Origin: an uncultured Bacteroidota bacterium
GTDB lineage: Bacteria; Bacteroidota; Rhodothermia; Rhodothermales; UBA10348
Assembly (NCBI GenBank): GCA_937893205.1
Contig: CALBJU010000356.1
Span: 1-7,529, forward strand
DNA length: 7,529 nt
Direction of reading: 5' to 3'
Shown: piece after piece, positions 1 to 5,995 of the stretch
How positions within the stretch are numbered: position 1 is the stretch's first letter
Layout: the number at the start of each line of letters is the position of its first letter
Position numbers and translations under genes: made by a program
Notes under the pieces: model-generated
The model's input: only the letters and a program-made list of their open reading frames with translations
The model's database searches: none
Told to the model about the DNA's origin: nothing

Positions 1-344
1 CCTTCCGCGCGATGTTTTTCGTACCTCTCTCTGATTGTCTGCTCAGCGAGCTTGATCAGGTTGGCGTTGAATCCACCGGCAAGACCTCGGTCCGCGGTCA
101 CAACAACCAGTAGTACGTTTTCGACCGATTCACGATGTACGAAAAGCGGGTGATCCGTTGGATCTAGCTGCGCCTGCAACCTTGTGATTATCTCTGACAG
201 CTTGTTGGCATACGGACGCGCCTGGAAAATATTCTCCTGCGCGCGACGCAGTTTGGCAGCCGCCACCATTTTCATAGCTCGCGTGACCTGCTGGGTGCTG
301 CTGACCGACCCGATTCGGGTGCGTATGTCTCTTAGACTTGCCAT
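1..344 (-). CDS. atpG: F1Fo-ATP synthase subunit gamma, N-terminal part (runs off the left edge)
   Basis: Reading leftwards from the ATG at 342-344 gives about 114 residues with no stop before the window ends, so the 3' part of the gene is missing. The protein begins MASLRDIRTRIGSVSSTQQ and continues with VTRAMKMVAAAKLRRAQ, the hallmark N-terminal helix of gamma that forms half of the rotating coiled-coil shaft inside the alpha3beta3 ring. Further on, VLLVVVTADRGLAGGFNANL is the conserved first strand and turn of the Rossmann-like globular domain. In the F1 motor gamma couples c-ring rotation to catalysis on the beta subunits. The start lies 21 bp after the atpA stop, in the usual delta-alpha-gamma order. 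The region before the ATG is pyrimidine-rich and has no Shine-Dalgarno match. Identity is certain; only the length is unknown. Confidence 0.97.
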   Translation of the reverse strand, partial: MASLRDIRTRIGSVSSTQQVTRAMKMVAAAKLRRAQENIFQARPYANKLSEIITRLQAQLDPTDHPLFVHRESVENVLLVVVTADRGLAGGFNANLIKLAEQTIRERYEKHRAE

Positions 345-365
345 GACTGTAAGCGGAAGGAGGCG

Positions 366-1961
366 TTAATCGGTTGTGGTGTAGAGTTCGACCATATCGT
401 TGGCCACCTTCGTGAGCGTTTCAATCACTTCGTCCGAGAGCGATCCCGATGAGACGATTGATTCCAGTGTACCAGAATGACTCAGCTTTAACTTATCGAT
501 GTACTCCTTCTCAAATTCCTTCACGCGCGCGCCTGGCAGTGCGTCGATGAGGCCGCTTCCAGCGGCAAAAATGATAGCCACCTGTTCTTCAACAGGTACC
601 GGTACGTACTGCCCCTGCTTGAGGACCTCGACCAGCTTTTCACCACGCGTCAACTGGCGTTGCGTGGAGGCATCGAGATCGGAACCGAATTTGGAAAATG
701 CCTCGAGCTCACGATACTGGGCCAGATCCAGTCGCAGCGTTCCAGCGACCTTTTTCATCGCCTTGATCTGCGCATTCCCACCCACACGTGAGACGGAAAT
801 ACCCACGTTGATTGCGGGGCGTACGCCGGCGTTGAACAGATTTGATTCCAGGTAGATCTGGCCATCGGTAATCGAAATTACGTTCGTCGGAATGTAGGCC
901 GATACGTCACCCGCCTGGGTTTCGATTACCGGAAGTGCGGTCAGAGAGCCGCCTCCCTTAACCTCATCCTTCAGACAGTCGGGCAGATCGTTCATGTTCT
1001 TTGCCACGGCGTCCGATGAAGTAATCTTGGCCGCACGTTCCAGGAGCCGCGAGTGGAGGTAGAAGACGTCTCCAGGATAGGCTTCACGTCCTGGAGGACG
1101 ACGAAGCAGCAAGGATACCTGGCGATAAGAGACGGCCTGTTTGGACAGGTCATCGTAGATGATCAGTGCATGGCGACCCGTATCGCGGAAGAGTTCTCCG
1201 ATGCAGGCACCTGCAAAGGGAGCGATATACTGGAGCGGAGCGGGAGTCGCAGCACCGGCATTAACAATAACCGTGTACTCGAGCGCACCGTTTTCCTCTA
1301 GCGTACTCACTACCTGTGCGACGGTCGAGTTCTTCTGGCCAATGGCTACGTAAATACAATAGACAGGCTTGTCGGTCTGATGGGTAGACTTCTGATTGAT
1401 AATCGTATCAATCAAGACAGCCGTCTTTCCTGTCTGCCGATCACCAATGACCAGCTCACGCTGGCCCCGGCCGATCGGAATCATCGAATCGATGGCCTTG
1501 ATACCCGTTTGAAGGGGCTCGGTCACGGGCTCGCGGAAGATGACCGAAGGAGCTTTTCTCTCCAGAGGCATCTCATACTGTTTGCCAGTGAAGGGTCCCT
1601 TGCCGTCAATCGGATTTCCGAGCGGATCGATTACGCGGCCGAGCATGTCCTCACTGACATTGATCGATGCGATACGTTTGGTACGCCGAACTTCGTCCCC
1701 TTCGCGGACCGCGTCTACTTTTCCGAAGAGCACTGCACCAACGTTGTCCTCTTCGAGGTTGAGTACCATTCCGGTAATGCCGCTCGAAGGAAATTCGATC
1801 AGCTCGCCCGCCTGTACTTTTGAAAGACCGTAAATGCGGGCGATACCATCGCCCACCTGGAGTACGGTTCCAACTTCGTATATGTCAGTCTTTGCCTCGA
1901 AGCCGCCTAATTCGCGCTTCAGGACAGCGGTGACTTCATCCGGTCTGATTGCCGTTGCCAT
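366..1961 (-). CDS. atpA: F1Fo-ATP synthase subunit alpha
   Basis: The 531-residue protein is the non-catalytic nucleotide-binding subunit of the F1 hexamer on the cytoplasmic side of the membrane. An N-terminal beta-barrel domain (about 1-95) is followed by the nucleotide-binding domain with Walker A GDRQTGKT at 173-180 and Walker B LIIYDD at 266-271. The alpha/beta family signature PAINVGISVS is at 382-391, and the next residue, Arg392, aligns with the arginine finger (E. coli Arg376) that reaches into the beta active site. The helical C-terminal domain fills the rest. The segment at about 320-340 (KNMNDLPDCLKDEVKGGGS) is longer than in E. coli and resembles Bacteroidota proteins as I recall them. 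The ATG at 1959-1961 is preceded by an A/T-rich stretch (AATAAAAG) instead of a Shine-Dalgarno site. Length is close to the family norm, and no key residue is missing. Confidence 0.99.
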   Translation of the reverse strand: MATAIRPDEVTAVLKRELGGFEAKTDIYEVGTVLQVGDGIARIYGLSKVQAGELIEFPSSGITGMVLNLEEDNVGAVLFGKVDAVREGDEVRRTKRIASINVSEDMLGRVIDPLGNPIDGKGPFTGKQYEMPLERKAPSVIFREPVTEPLQTGIKAIDSMIPIGRGQRELVIGDRQTGKTAVLIDTIINQKSTHQTDKPVYCIYVAIGQKNSTVAQVVSTLEENGALEYTVIVNAGAATPAPLQYIAPFAGACIGELFRDTGRHALIIYDDLSKQAVSYRQVSLLLRRPPGREAYPGDVFYLHSRLLERAAKITSSDAVAKNMNDLPDCLKDEVKGGGSLTALPVIETQAGDVSAYIPTNVISITDGQIYLESNLFNAGVRPAINVGISVSRVGGNAQIKAMKKVAGTLRLDLAQYRELEAFSKFGSDLDASTQRQLTRGEKLVEVLKQGQYVPVPVEEQVAIIFAAGSGLIDALPGARVKEFEKEYIDKLKLSHSGTLESIVSSGSLSDEVIETLTKVANDMVELYTTTD

Positions 1962-1985
1962 CTTTTATTCTGTCTAGTCTAATTG

Positions 1986-2004
1986 GATGGACACGAAGTC
2001 CATC
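1986..2004 (-). other. Perfect hairpin in the atpH-atpA gap
   Basis: GATGGAC at 1986-1992 and GTCCATC at 1998-2004 are perfect 7-bp partners around a 5-base loop. In the minus-strand transcript the loop reads UUCGU, close to the stable UUCG tetraloop. No T-run follows on that strand, so it is not a usual terminator. It lies between the atpH stop (2022) and the atpA start (1961). A role in transcript processing or in setting alpha output is possible but inferred. Confidence 0.6.
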
Positions 2005-2021
2005 GTTCGTTCAGTTCTGAA

Positions 2022-2570
2022 TTATACATGCGACCCTGATTCAAGCCGCTCACGCAGCGTAGCCAATTGATTGACCACGCTCCCATCGTAAACCGTATCT
2101 CCCACACGGACCACCATTCCGCCGACGATCGATTCGTCAACACTCATGCTCAGTCGCACCTTTTTTCCGGTTAACTGCTCGAGCGAACCAACGAGGGTTT
2201 CCCTGTCTTCGTCCGAGAGCGAATGAGCGACTCGCGCCGTCACACTCGTTATGCCCGATTGTTTATCCCGAAGTTCGCGGTAACTCATTGCAATGCTTGA
2301 GAATATGACTTCTCTTCGCTTCTCGACCAGCAGGTCCAGAAACCTCATTGTTACCGGCGCAACAGACTCTCTGAAAAGAGACTTGATCACCTTCGATTTC
2401 TTTTCCCGGGAAATGATCGGGCTTTCAAAGAAATTCTCCAGCTCACGCGAGTTCGTCAGTCCATCGCTTATCAAAGCAATGTCTTCGTCGACGCGCTGCA
2501 TTACGTCAGCTTGCGCTGCCTGCTCGTTCAGGGCCTGAGCATACCTGCGGGCTATCGTGATGTCACTCAT
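2022..2570 (-). CDS. atpH: F1Fo-ATP synthase subunit delta (OSCP homologue)
   Basis: The 182-residue protein caps the top of the F1 alpha3beta3 ring and links it to the b-subunit stalk, forming part of the stator. The N-terminal helical bundle begins with the family motif ARRYAQAL (7-14), which contacts the alpha N-termini. The C-terminal part holds the family signature, DESIVGGMVVRVGDTVYDG at about 145-163, followed by VVNQLATLRERL. Length matches the usual 175-185 residues. The gene starts 33 bp after the atpF stop, with no Shine-Dalgarno match before the ATG (CAAGCTCGAA). It is separated from atpA by 60 bp containing a perfect 7-bp hairpin. Sequence conservation is low across this family in general, but the C-terminal signature and gene order leave little doubt. 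Confidence 0.98.
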   Translation of the reverse strand: MSDITIARRYAQALNEQAAQADVMQRVDEDIALISDGLTNSRELENFFESPIISREKKSKVIKSLFRESVAPVTMRFLDLLVEKRREVIFSSIAMSYRELRDKQSGITSVTARVAHSLSDEDRETLVGSLEQLTGKKVRLSMSVDESIVGGMVVRVGDTVYDGSVVNQLATLRERLESGSHV

Positions 2571-2603
2571 TTCGAGCTTGGGTTGAAGTGGATCATCGGG
2601 CGA

Positions 2604-3125
2604 TTAGTTCTTCGGCAAATCTTTCAGAAAATCGCTGACGATTTTCTTCTGCCGATCCGCGTCCAGATTCTCGCGCAGAATTTTTTCGGCTGCGGAAATA
2701 GCCAGGTCCGCGACTTCTTGGCGGAGACTGTTTAGCGCACTCTGCTTCTCCCGCTCGATCTCTGATTGAGCGGTATCCTGCATCTGCTGGATTTGAGATC
2801 GCGTCTTGTCCACTTCTACCGTGCGAATGCGCTCCGCCTCTTCTCGGGCCTCCCGAAGAACACCCTGTGCCTGCGCTTCTGCTTCTCTGCGAGCCTTGGT
2901 ATTGTCGGCCTGAAGTTGGCGGGCTTCGGTGAGCGCTTTTTCTGCCTGCTCCAGCGAGTCGCTGATATTCTGCTCGCGAGTCGTGAGGGCCTCAGTAATC
3001 GGTCCCCATGCGAACTTTTTCAGGACAAAAAGAAACGCGAGGAAGGTGATTCCAATCCAGACGATCAATCCGAGATCTGGCTCGAGAAGACTCTGCGCTA
3101 ATACAATTTGTGCTAAAACCATCAT
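2604..3125 (-). CDS. atpF: F1Fo-ATP synthase subunit b
   Basis: The 173-residue protein is the peripheral stalk subunit that holds F1 against rotation. One membrane helix (about 17-36, LGLIVWIGITFLAFLFVL) is followed by the conserved WGPI hinge at 40-43. A long charged helix then runs to about residue 150, rich in Glu, Arg, Gln and Ala, as expected for the right-handed b-b coiled coil. The C-terminal part (ISAAEKILRENLDADRQKKIVSDF) resembles the region that binds delta. There are two adjacent Met codons, so translation could begin at 3125 or 3122; I keep the first. The short N-terminus MMVLAQIVLAQSLLEP repeats VLAQ. Only one b gene is present, so the stalk is probably a b homodimer, not b/b'. 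A 117-bp gap with hairpins separates it from atpE. Confidence 0.98.
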   Translation of the reverse strand: MMVLAQIVLAQSLLEPDLGLIVWIGITFLAFLFVLKKFAWGPITEALTTREQNISDSLEQAEKALTEARQLQADNTKARREAEAQAQGVLREAREEAERIRTVEVDKTRSQIQQMQDTAQSEIEREKQSALNSLRQEVADLAISAAEKILRENLDADRQKKIVSDFLKDLPKN

Positions 3126-3183
3126 CGTATCGTTTACCGGCTGTGACCCGAGCTACAGAATGGTCTGCGCATACCAGGCCTGT

Positions 3184-3236
3184 TCAGGACGTTTCTGAAT
3201 CCGAAATGTCCTGACGAGAAAGAGCGGCAAGGCCGC
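3184..3236 (-). other. Two tandem hairpins in the atpE-atpF gap
   Basis: Directly after the atpE stop, GCGGC (3232-3236 read on the minus strand) pairs with GCCGC (3224-3228) around a 3-base loop. Next comes a longer hairpin: 7 bp (TCAGGAC, 3208-3214, with GTCCTGA, 3184-3190), one A-C mismatch, then 4 bp (TTTC with GAAA) and a 7-base loop. No T-run follows on the minus strand, so neither is a usual terminator. They may protect the 3' end of an atpE-containing transcript or reduce read-through into atpF. Confidence 0.6.
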
Positions 3237-3242
3237 CAGTGC

Positions 3243-3470
3243 TTACTTAGTCGCCAGGATGATGCAGATAACCAGGCCGAAGAGAGCAACGCCTTCAATA
3301 AGGGCAGCTGCAATAATCATCGACGTACGGATATCACCAGTTGCTTCTGGCTGACGAGCTGTGGCTTCCATTGCTGGGCCAGCAAGCTTACCGATTCCGA
3401 GACCGGCTCCAAGAGCAACGAGACCTGCACCGAGACCTGCACCGAGAAATGCGAGAGCTGATGGATCCAT
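3243..3470 (-). CDS. atpE: F1Fo-ATP synthase subunit c (proteolipid)
   Basis: The 75-residue hairpin of two membrane helices forms the rotating c-ring in the membrane. Helix 1 carries the GxGxGxG packing motif with glycines at 21, 23, 25 and 27. The polar loop is ARQPE (Arg39-Gln40-Pro41), which contacts gamma and epsilon. Helix 2 has the ion-carrying carboxylate Glu59 in ALIEGVALFG. The sodium-type signature, a Gln in helix 1 together with Ser/Thr directly after the essential Glu, is absent (Gly60 follows Glu59), so the ring should carry protons. The sequence before the ATG is A-rich (AACAACAATAGGCACTAAA) with no Shine-Dalgarno match, yet this subunit must be made in many copies. Two tandem hairpins follow its stop codon. 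Confidence 0.99.
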   Translation of the reverse strand: MDPSALAFLGAGLGAGLVALGAGLGIGKLAGPAMEATARQPEATGDIRTSMIIAAALIEGVALFGLVICIILATK

Positions 3471-3515
3471 TTTAGTGCCTATTGTTGTTTTGTTGTAAGG
3501 GAGTGAGTTAAAAAA

Positions 3516-4736
3516 TCAATTTGCGAAGACCGGTTCGGCCTCCGGCGAAGCCGAGGCTTCAATTTGTTGTTCCTGATGCGCATCATCGTGCGCCTCATGC
3601 TCTTGGATAGCCATTCCGATAAACAGTGCCGAAAGCATCGTAAAGACGTAGGCCTGTATGAAGGATACCAGGAGTTCCAGGAAGTAGATGAACAGAGCGA
3701 AAGCAACGCTCACTGGAGCCACACCGTAGCCTGCTCCAGAACCAAAAATGTTGGTAAAGGAAAAGATCAGGCCGATGAGACTCAGAATAACCAGGTGCCC
3801 GGCAGTCATGTTGGCAAAGAGCCGGATGGCCAGGGCGACGGGCTTCGTCAGAATTCCCAACACTTCGACAGGCATCAAGATGGGCTTGACGAACGTCGGA
3901 ATTCCAGGAGGCCAGAAGATGTGCATCCAGTAGGTTTTGGTCCCACCAAGCTGCGTGAATACGAAAGTGAACGAGGCCAGTACGACCGTGACCATCAGAT
4001 TGGACGTGGCAGTAGCTCCGAATGGCACGAGGCCCAGAAGATTGGCCGTAAGAATGAAGAAAAATGCAGTGAGCAGATACGGCAGGTATTTATCGGTCTT
4101 GTCACCCAGGTTTGGCTTAACGATGTCGTCGCGGATGAAAACCACCATCCCTTCGAACATATTCTGGAAGAGACCTCTTGGAGCCGTCTCGCGGCCGATT
4201 CCCTTTTTGTACATGCCCGCGAGTCGCGTCATGATCAGCAGCACGATCCCCATCGCCAGCCACGCGAAAAAAAGATGCCTGGAAATCGAGAGATCCAGGA
4301 CCACGTGGGATCCGCCTGGCGGTACGAGATGACCTTCGAGCTGGGCTGTTGTTATTTCGCCTATCAGTTCACCCGTTATTTCACCCGTTATTCCACCCTG
4401 CGTTTCGGCATGAGTGTCACCCTCCACTTCGTGATCATCGCCTTGGACCTCGCCACCGTGGCCGGCATCGATTTCAGAGACGTAATGACCATTCAGGATG
4501 GCCGAGCTCGTTGACCTGAACAGATTTAATCCGTAGCTGCCGTCCTCATATCGAACGATGAAGATGCGCGGCAACTCAATCGGGTCGAGGGGTGCAATGT
4601 CGAGGTAATACGCGTTCGCGCTGTGATGAAGGGCATCAAACTTCTCCTGGTCATCGCTGGAAGCCGCGACCCCTCGTGGTAGCGCGAGCAGGGTGAGCTG
4701 CGCAAGGAGAACAAATATTGATGCTCTTTTGATCAT
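3516..4736 (-). CDS. atpB: F1Fo-ATP synthase subunit a with signal peptide and long periplasmic extension
   Basis: The 406-residue protein is well above the ~270 of E. coli. It forms the two half-channels that pass protons to and from the c-ring. Residues 1-25 look like a cleavable signal peptide (KR, hydrophobic core, then GVAA before SSDD). Residues 26-148 are a hydrophilic extension, presumably periplasmic, with an acidic His-containing stretch at 88-113 and a tetrapeptide repeat at 114-129. The membrane core follows with helices near 150-172, 217-238, 245-265, 284-328 and 339-378. Arg305 in LAIRLFANMTAG equals E. coli Arg210, and Gln361 equals Gln252. His314 and Glu354 occupy the sites of E. 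coli Glu219 and His245, the known reciprocal arrangement. The tail from 378 is again rich in His, Glu, Asp and Gln. The start overlaps the upstream stop in TGATG, and the Bacteroidota form of AtpB is known to carry a signal peptide and His-rich extension. Confidence 0.98.
   Translation of the reverse strand: MIKRASIFVLLAQLTLLALPRGVAASSDDQEKFDALHHSANAYYLDIAPLDPIELPRIFIVRYEDGSYGLNLFRSTSSAILNGHYVSEIDAGHGGEVQGDDHEVEGDTHAETQGGITGEITGELIGEITTAQLEGHLVPPGGSHVVLDLSISRHLFFAWLAMGIVLLIMTRLAGMYKKGIGRETAPRGLFQNMFEGMVVFIRDDIVKPNLGDKTDKYLPYLLTAFFFILTANLLGLVPFGATATSNLMVTVVLASFTFVFTQLGGTKTYWMHIFWPPGIPTFVKPILMPVEVLGILTKPVALAIRLFANMTAGHLVILSLIGLIFSFTNIFGSGAGYGVAPVSVAFALFIYFLELLVSFIQAYVFTMLSALFIGMAIQEHEAHDDAHQEQQIEASASPEAEPVFAN
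4350..4397 (-). repeat. Four in-frame 12-bp tandem repeats inside atpB
   Basis: Four units of 12 bp lie end to end and encode GGIT-GEIT-GELI-GEIT, residues 114-129 of AtpB. On the coding strand the units are close to GGTGAAATAACG; units 1 and 2 differ by one base pair, and units 3 and 4 are more diverged. They sit at the junction between the acidic His-containing linker and the conserved membrane core. Because the unit is a multiple of three, gain or loss of copies would change linker length without breaking the frame. Confidence 0.85.
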
Positions 4737-5101
4737 CAGTTTTTCTCGGCCGTCAGGTCGAATGTTGATGTTGACTCGGATGATTTCTCACGCGCATCGA
4801 GCGCGTCAGAGATTACATTCTGCCTCCGGTGCAGCGTCACTATTTCCACCGTCAGTCCAATGACAAAGACGACGAAAAATCCCATCACGAATGTCATCTG
4901 ATCAACCGGAGCAAACAACAGGATGAGGGTCAGGATGATGAGAGCCACGAAAATTCGAGCAACCATCCCACCGAAAACAATCATGGTGAAGGTCCGTCCT
5001 GGCGATTTCATCGCTACACGTCCCAACACGATAGCCGACACGCTGTACGCGACAGCAATTCCGGCCCCTAAAAGAGAACTGAACCAGAAGCTTTCACTCA
5101 T
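4736..5101 (-). CDS. atpI: AtpI-like membrane protein of the ATP synthase operon
   Basis: The 121-residue protein has three clear hydrophobic helices (about 8-27, 38-63, 69-91) and a polar, probably cytoplasmic tail rich in Ser, Glu and Asp. Helices 2 and 3 (FGGMVARIFVALI, then FVMGFFVVFVIGLTVEIV) resemble the FGEAFKVLAMLV and following region of E. coli AtpI. It sits where atpI normally does, immediately before atpB. The stop and the atpB start share one base (TGATG), so the two are probably translated together. AtpI is reported to assist c-ring assembly or magnesium supply and is not part of the mature enzyme. Arg49 lies inside the predicted second helix. An in-frame TGA just upstream fixes the ATG at 5101 as the earliest start. 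Similarity is weak and AtpI usually has four helices, so the family call rests partly on position. An AtpR-like protein is the main alternative. Confidence 0.72.
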   Translation of the reverse strand: MSESFWFSSLLGAGIAVAYSVSAIVLGRVAMKSPGRTFTMIVFGGMVARIFVALIILTLILLFAPVDQMTFVMGFFVVFVIGLTVEIVTLHRRQNVISDALDAREKSSESTSTFDLTAEKN

Positions 5102-5245
5102 TCGGAATCACCGCGATTGTGTGTATCGTCTGGACAAACAATTCTGGGCTGTAAAACTACGGATTGAATAAAATGCCGAGAACTGGAACGGGTGAATTAT
5201 GAATGAACAGAACCCCCCAGGCGATGAAATTCGGGTGAACTGCTC

Positions 5246-5518
5246 TCAGGAGGCGGATTTGGGGGGTTTATCGCTCCACTTCGCCGCGCCAGATCCGGTA
5301 GATGAGAGGCGTTTTACAACCCGTATCAACTGGATAAAAAACGCGATCATCCCGACTATGCCGCCCACTATCAGGAACGTGGGCTCCGTCTGCTGCCAGC
5401 GGTCGATTAGATACCCTAGGCCGACGTAGAAAACCATCGTAGCGGCCAGCTGAATTCCGATGGTCAGATAGGGAGATGCGTCGTGAAGTCCGGACTGCCA
5501 GGATTTCTTGTCATTCAC
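5246..5518 (-). CDS. atpZ: AtpZ/AtpI-family (ATPase_gene1) small membrane protein, GTG start
   Basis: The 90-residue protein has two membrane helices (about 17-38 and 47-66). It matches the short AtpZ pattern: Y-L-T-I-G-I-Q-L-A at 17-25, GLGYLIDRW at 33-41 with a conserved Asp39, a short loop, a Gly-rich second helix (VGGIVGM, 51-57) and a basic end RVVKR (66-70). In Bacillus, AtpZ with AtpI is linked to magnesium/calcium transport and to stable assembly of ATP synthase; that role here is inferred. The only sensible start is GTG at 5516-5518, inside the end of the bactofilin gene, giving an 8-bp overlap; no in-frame ATG lies nearby. There is no Shine-Dalgarno site, so expression probably relies on ribosomes finishing the bactofilin. 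A 144-bp gap separates it from the AtpI-like gene. Confidence 0.85.
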   Translation of the reverse strand: MNDKKSWQSGLHDASPYLTIGIQLAATMVFYVGLGYLIDRWQQTEPTFLIVGGIVGMIAFFIQLIRVVKRLSSTGSGAAKWSDKPPKSAS

Positions 5519-5972
5519 CGGACATCATCGAAAACGTACCCTTTGGCTTGGTTTCGAGCAGGGCGGCAGGTTTCGGAACAGAGGTAATGTTTCCGGACTT
5601 GAGGACTTCCGCACGGGACTTGTCGAGTTGACCCATTTCGCAGCTTCCATCGATTACGGCGCCTTCTTCGACGATGAGTCGCGTCGTTCGCACCGTGCCC
5701 TGTACTTTTGCAGATCCCTTCAGAACGAGTAGGCTCTTGACGTTGATTTCGCCAATCAACGTGCCCGCTACGTCTGCATCTGTAGCAAACACATCCCCCT
5801 CTACAATTCCTTCCTGGGCGATTATTACTTTTCCTTCTACACGAAGGGTGCCCTTCAGCTTTCCGCTGATGCGGATGTCATCCTTGGCCGTGAGGGTACC
5901 TTCCAGCGTAGTACCAGAGGCAATTAGATTGATTTGCGATGGGTTGGGAGCTGAGTTGATGTTCTTTGCCAT
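5511..5972 (-). CDS. Bactofilin (polymer-forming cytoskeletal protein, DUF583 fold)
   Basis: The 153-residue protein has a short polar N-terminus (MAKNINSAPNPSQ), a central domain at about 15-118 and a flexible Pro/Lys-containing tail ending MMSGE. The core shows the bactofilin pattern of short beta-strands with periodic Gly and Val/Ile: DIRISGKLKGTLRVEG, then VIIAQEGIVEGDVFATDADV, then VQGTVRTTRLIVEEGAVIDG. Such domains fold as a right-handed beta-helix and polymerise without nucleotide into membrane-associated filaments. Bactofilins commonly recruit cell-wall enzymes to set cell shape. The gene starts 23 bp after an M23 peptidase, a pairing known from other bacteria such as Helicobacter (CcmA with Csd proteins) and Hyphomonas. 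Its 3' end overlaps atpZ by 8 bp. No Shine-Dalgarno site precedes the ATG. Confidence 0.95.
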   Translation of the reverse strand: MAKNINSAPNPSQINLIASGTTLEGTLTAKDDIRISGKLKGTLRVEGKVIIAQEGIVEGDVFATDADVAGTLIGEINVKSLLVLKGSAKVQGTVRTTRLIVEEGAVIDGSCEMGQLDKSRAEVLKSGNITSVPKPAALLETKPKGTFSMMSGE

Positions 5973-5995
5973 TAGATAACGTGTTTTTCTATGTC

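Noticed and set aside
355..363. GGAAGGAGG on the plus strand, a strong Shine-Dalgarno match
   Set aside because: It lies in the atpA-atpG gap, on the strand opposite to both genes, and no real plus-strand gene follows it.
1380..1823. A 147-residue open frame on the plus strand opposite atpA
   Set aside because: It is antisense to the highly conserved alpha subunit and shows no recognisable motif.
3184..3236. An intrinsic terminator after atpE
   Set aside because: The hairpins are good, but no T-rich tract follows on the transcribed direction.
3243..3470. A sodium-driven c-ring
   Set aside because: The helix-1 Gln and the Ser/Thr after the essential Glu that bind sodium are missing; Gly60 follows Glu59.
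3564..4514. A 316-residue open frame on the plus strand opposite atpB
   Set aside because: It lies fully antisense to a conserved gene, its protein is unusually rich in His, Gln, Arg and Asp without any domain pattern, and it has no leader signal.
5102..5245. An internal promoter before the AtpI-like gene
   Set aside because: TAGTTTTA and TTGTTTG resemble parts of a Bacteroidota promoter on the minus strand, but no TTG box sits at the right spacing, so I do not call one.
3243..5518. An N-type (AtpR-containing) ATPase operon
   Set aside because: N-ATPase operons have beta and epsilon first, AtpR next to AtpQ, and lack delta; here delta is present and the order is the ordinary B-E-F-H-A-G.
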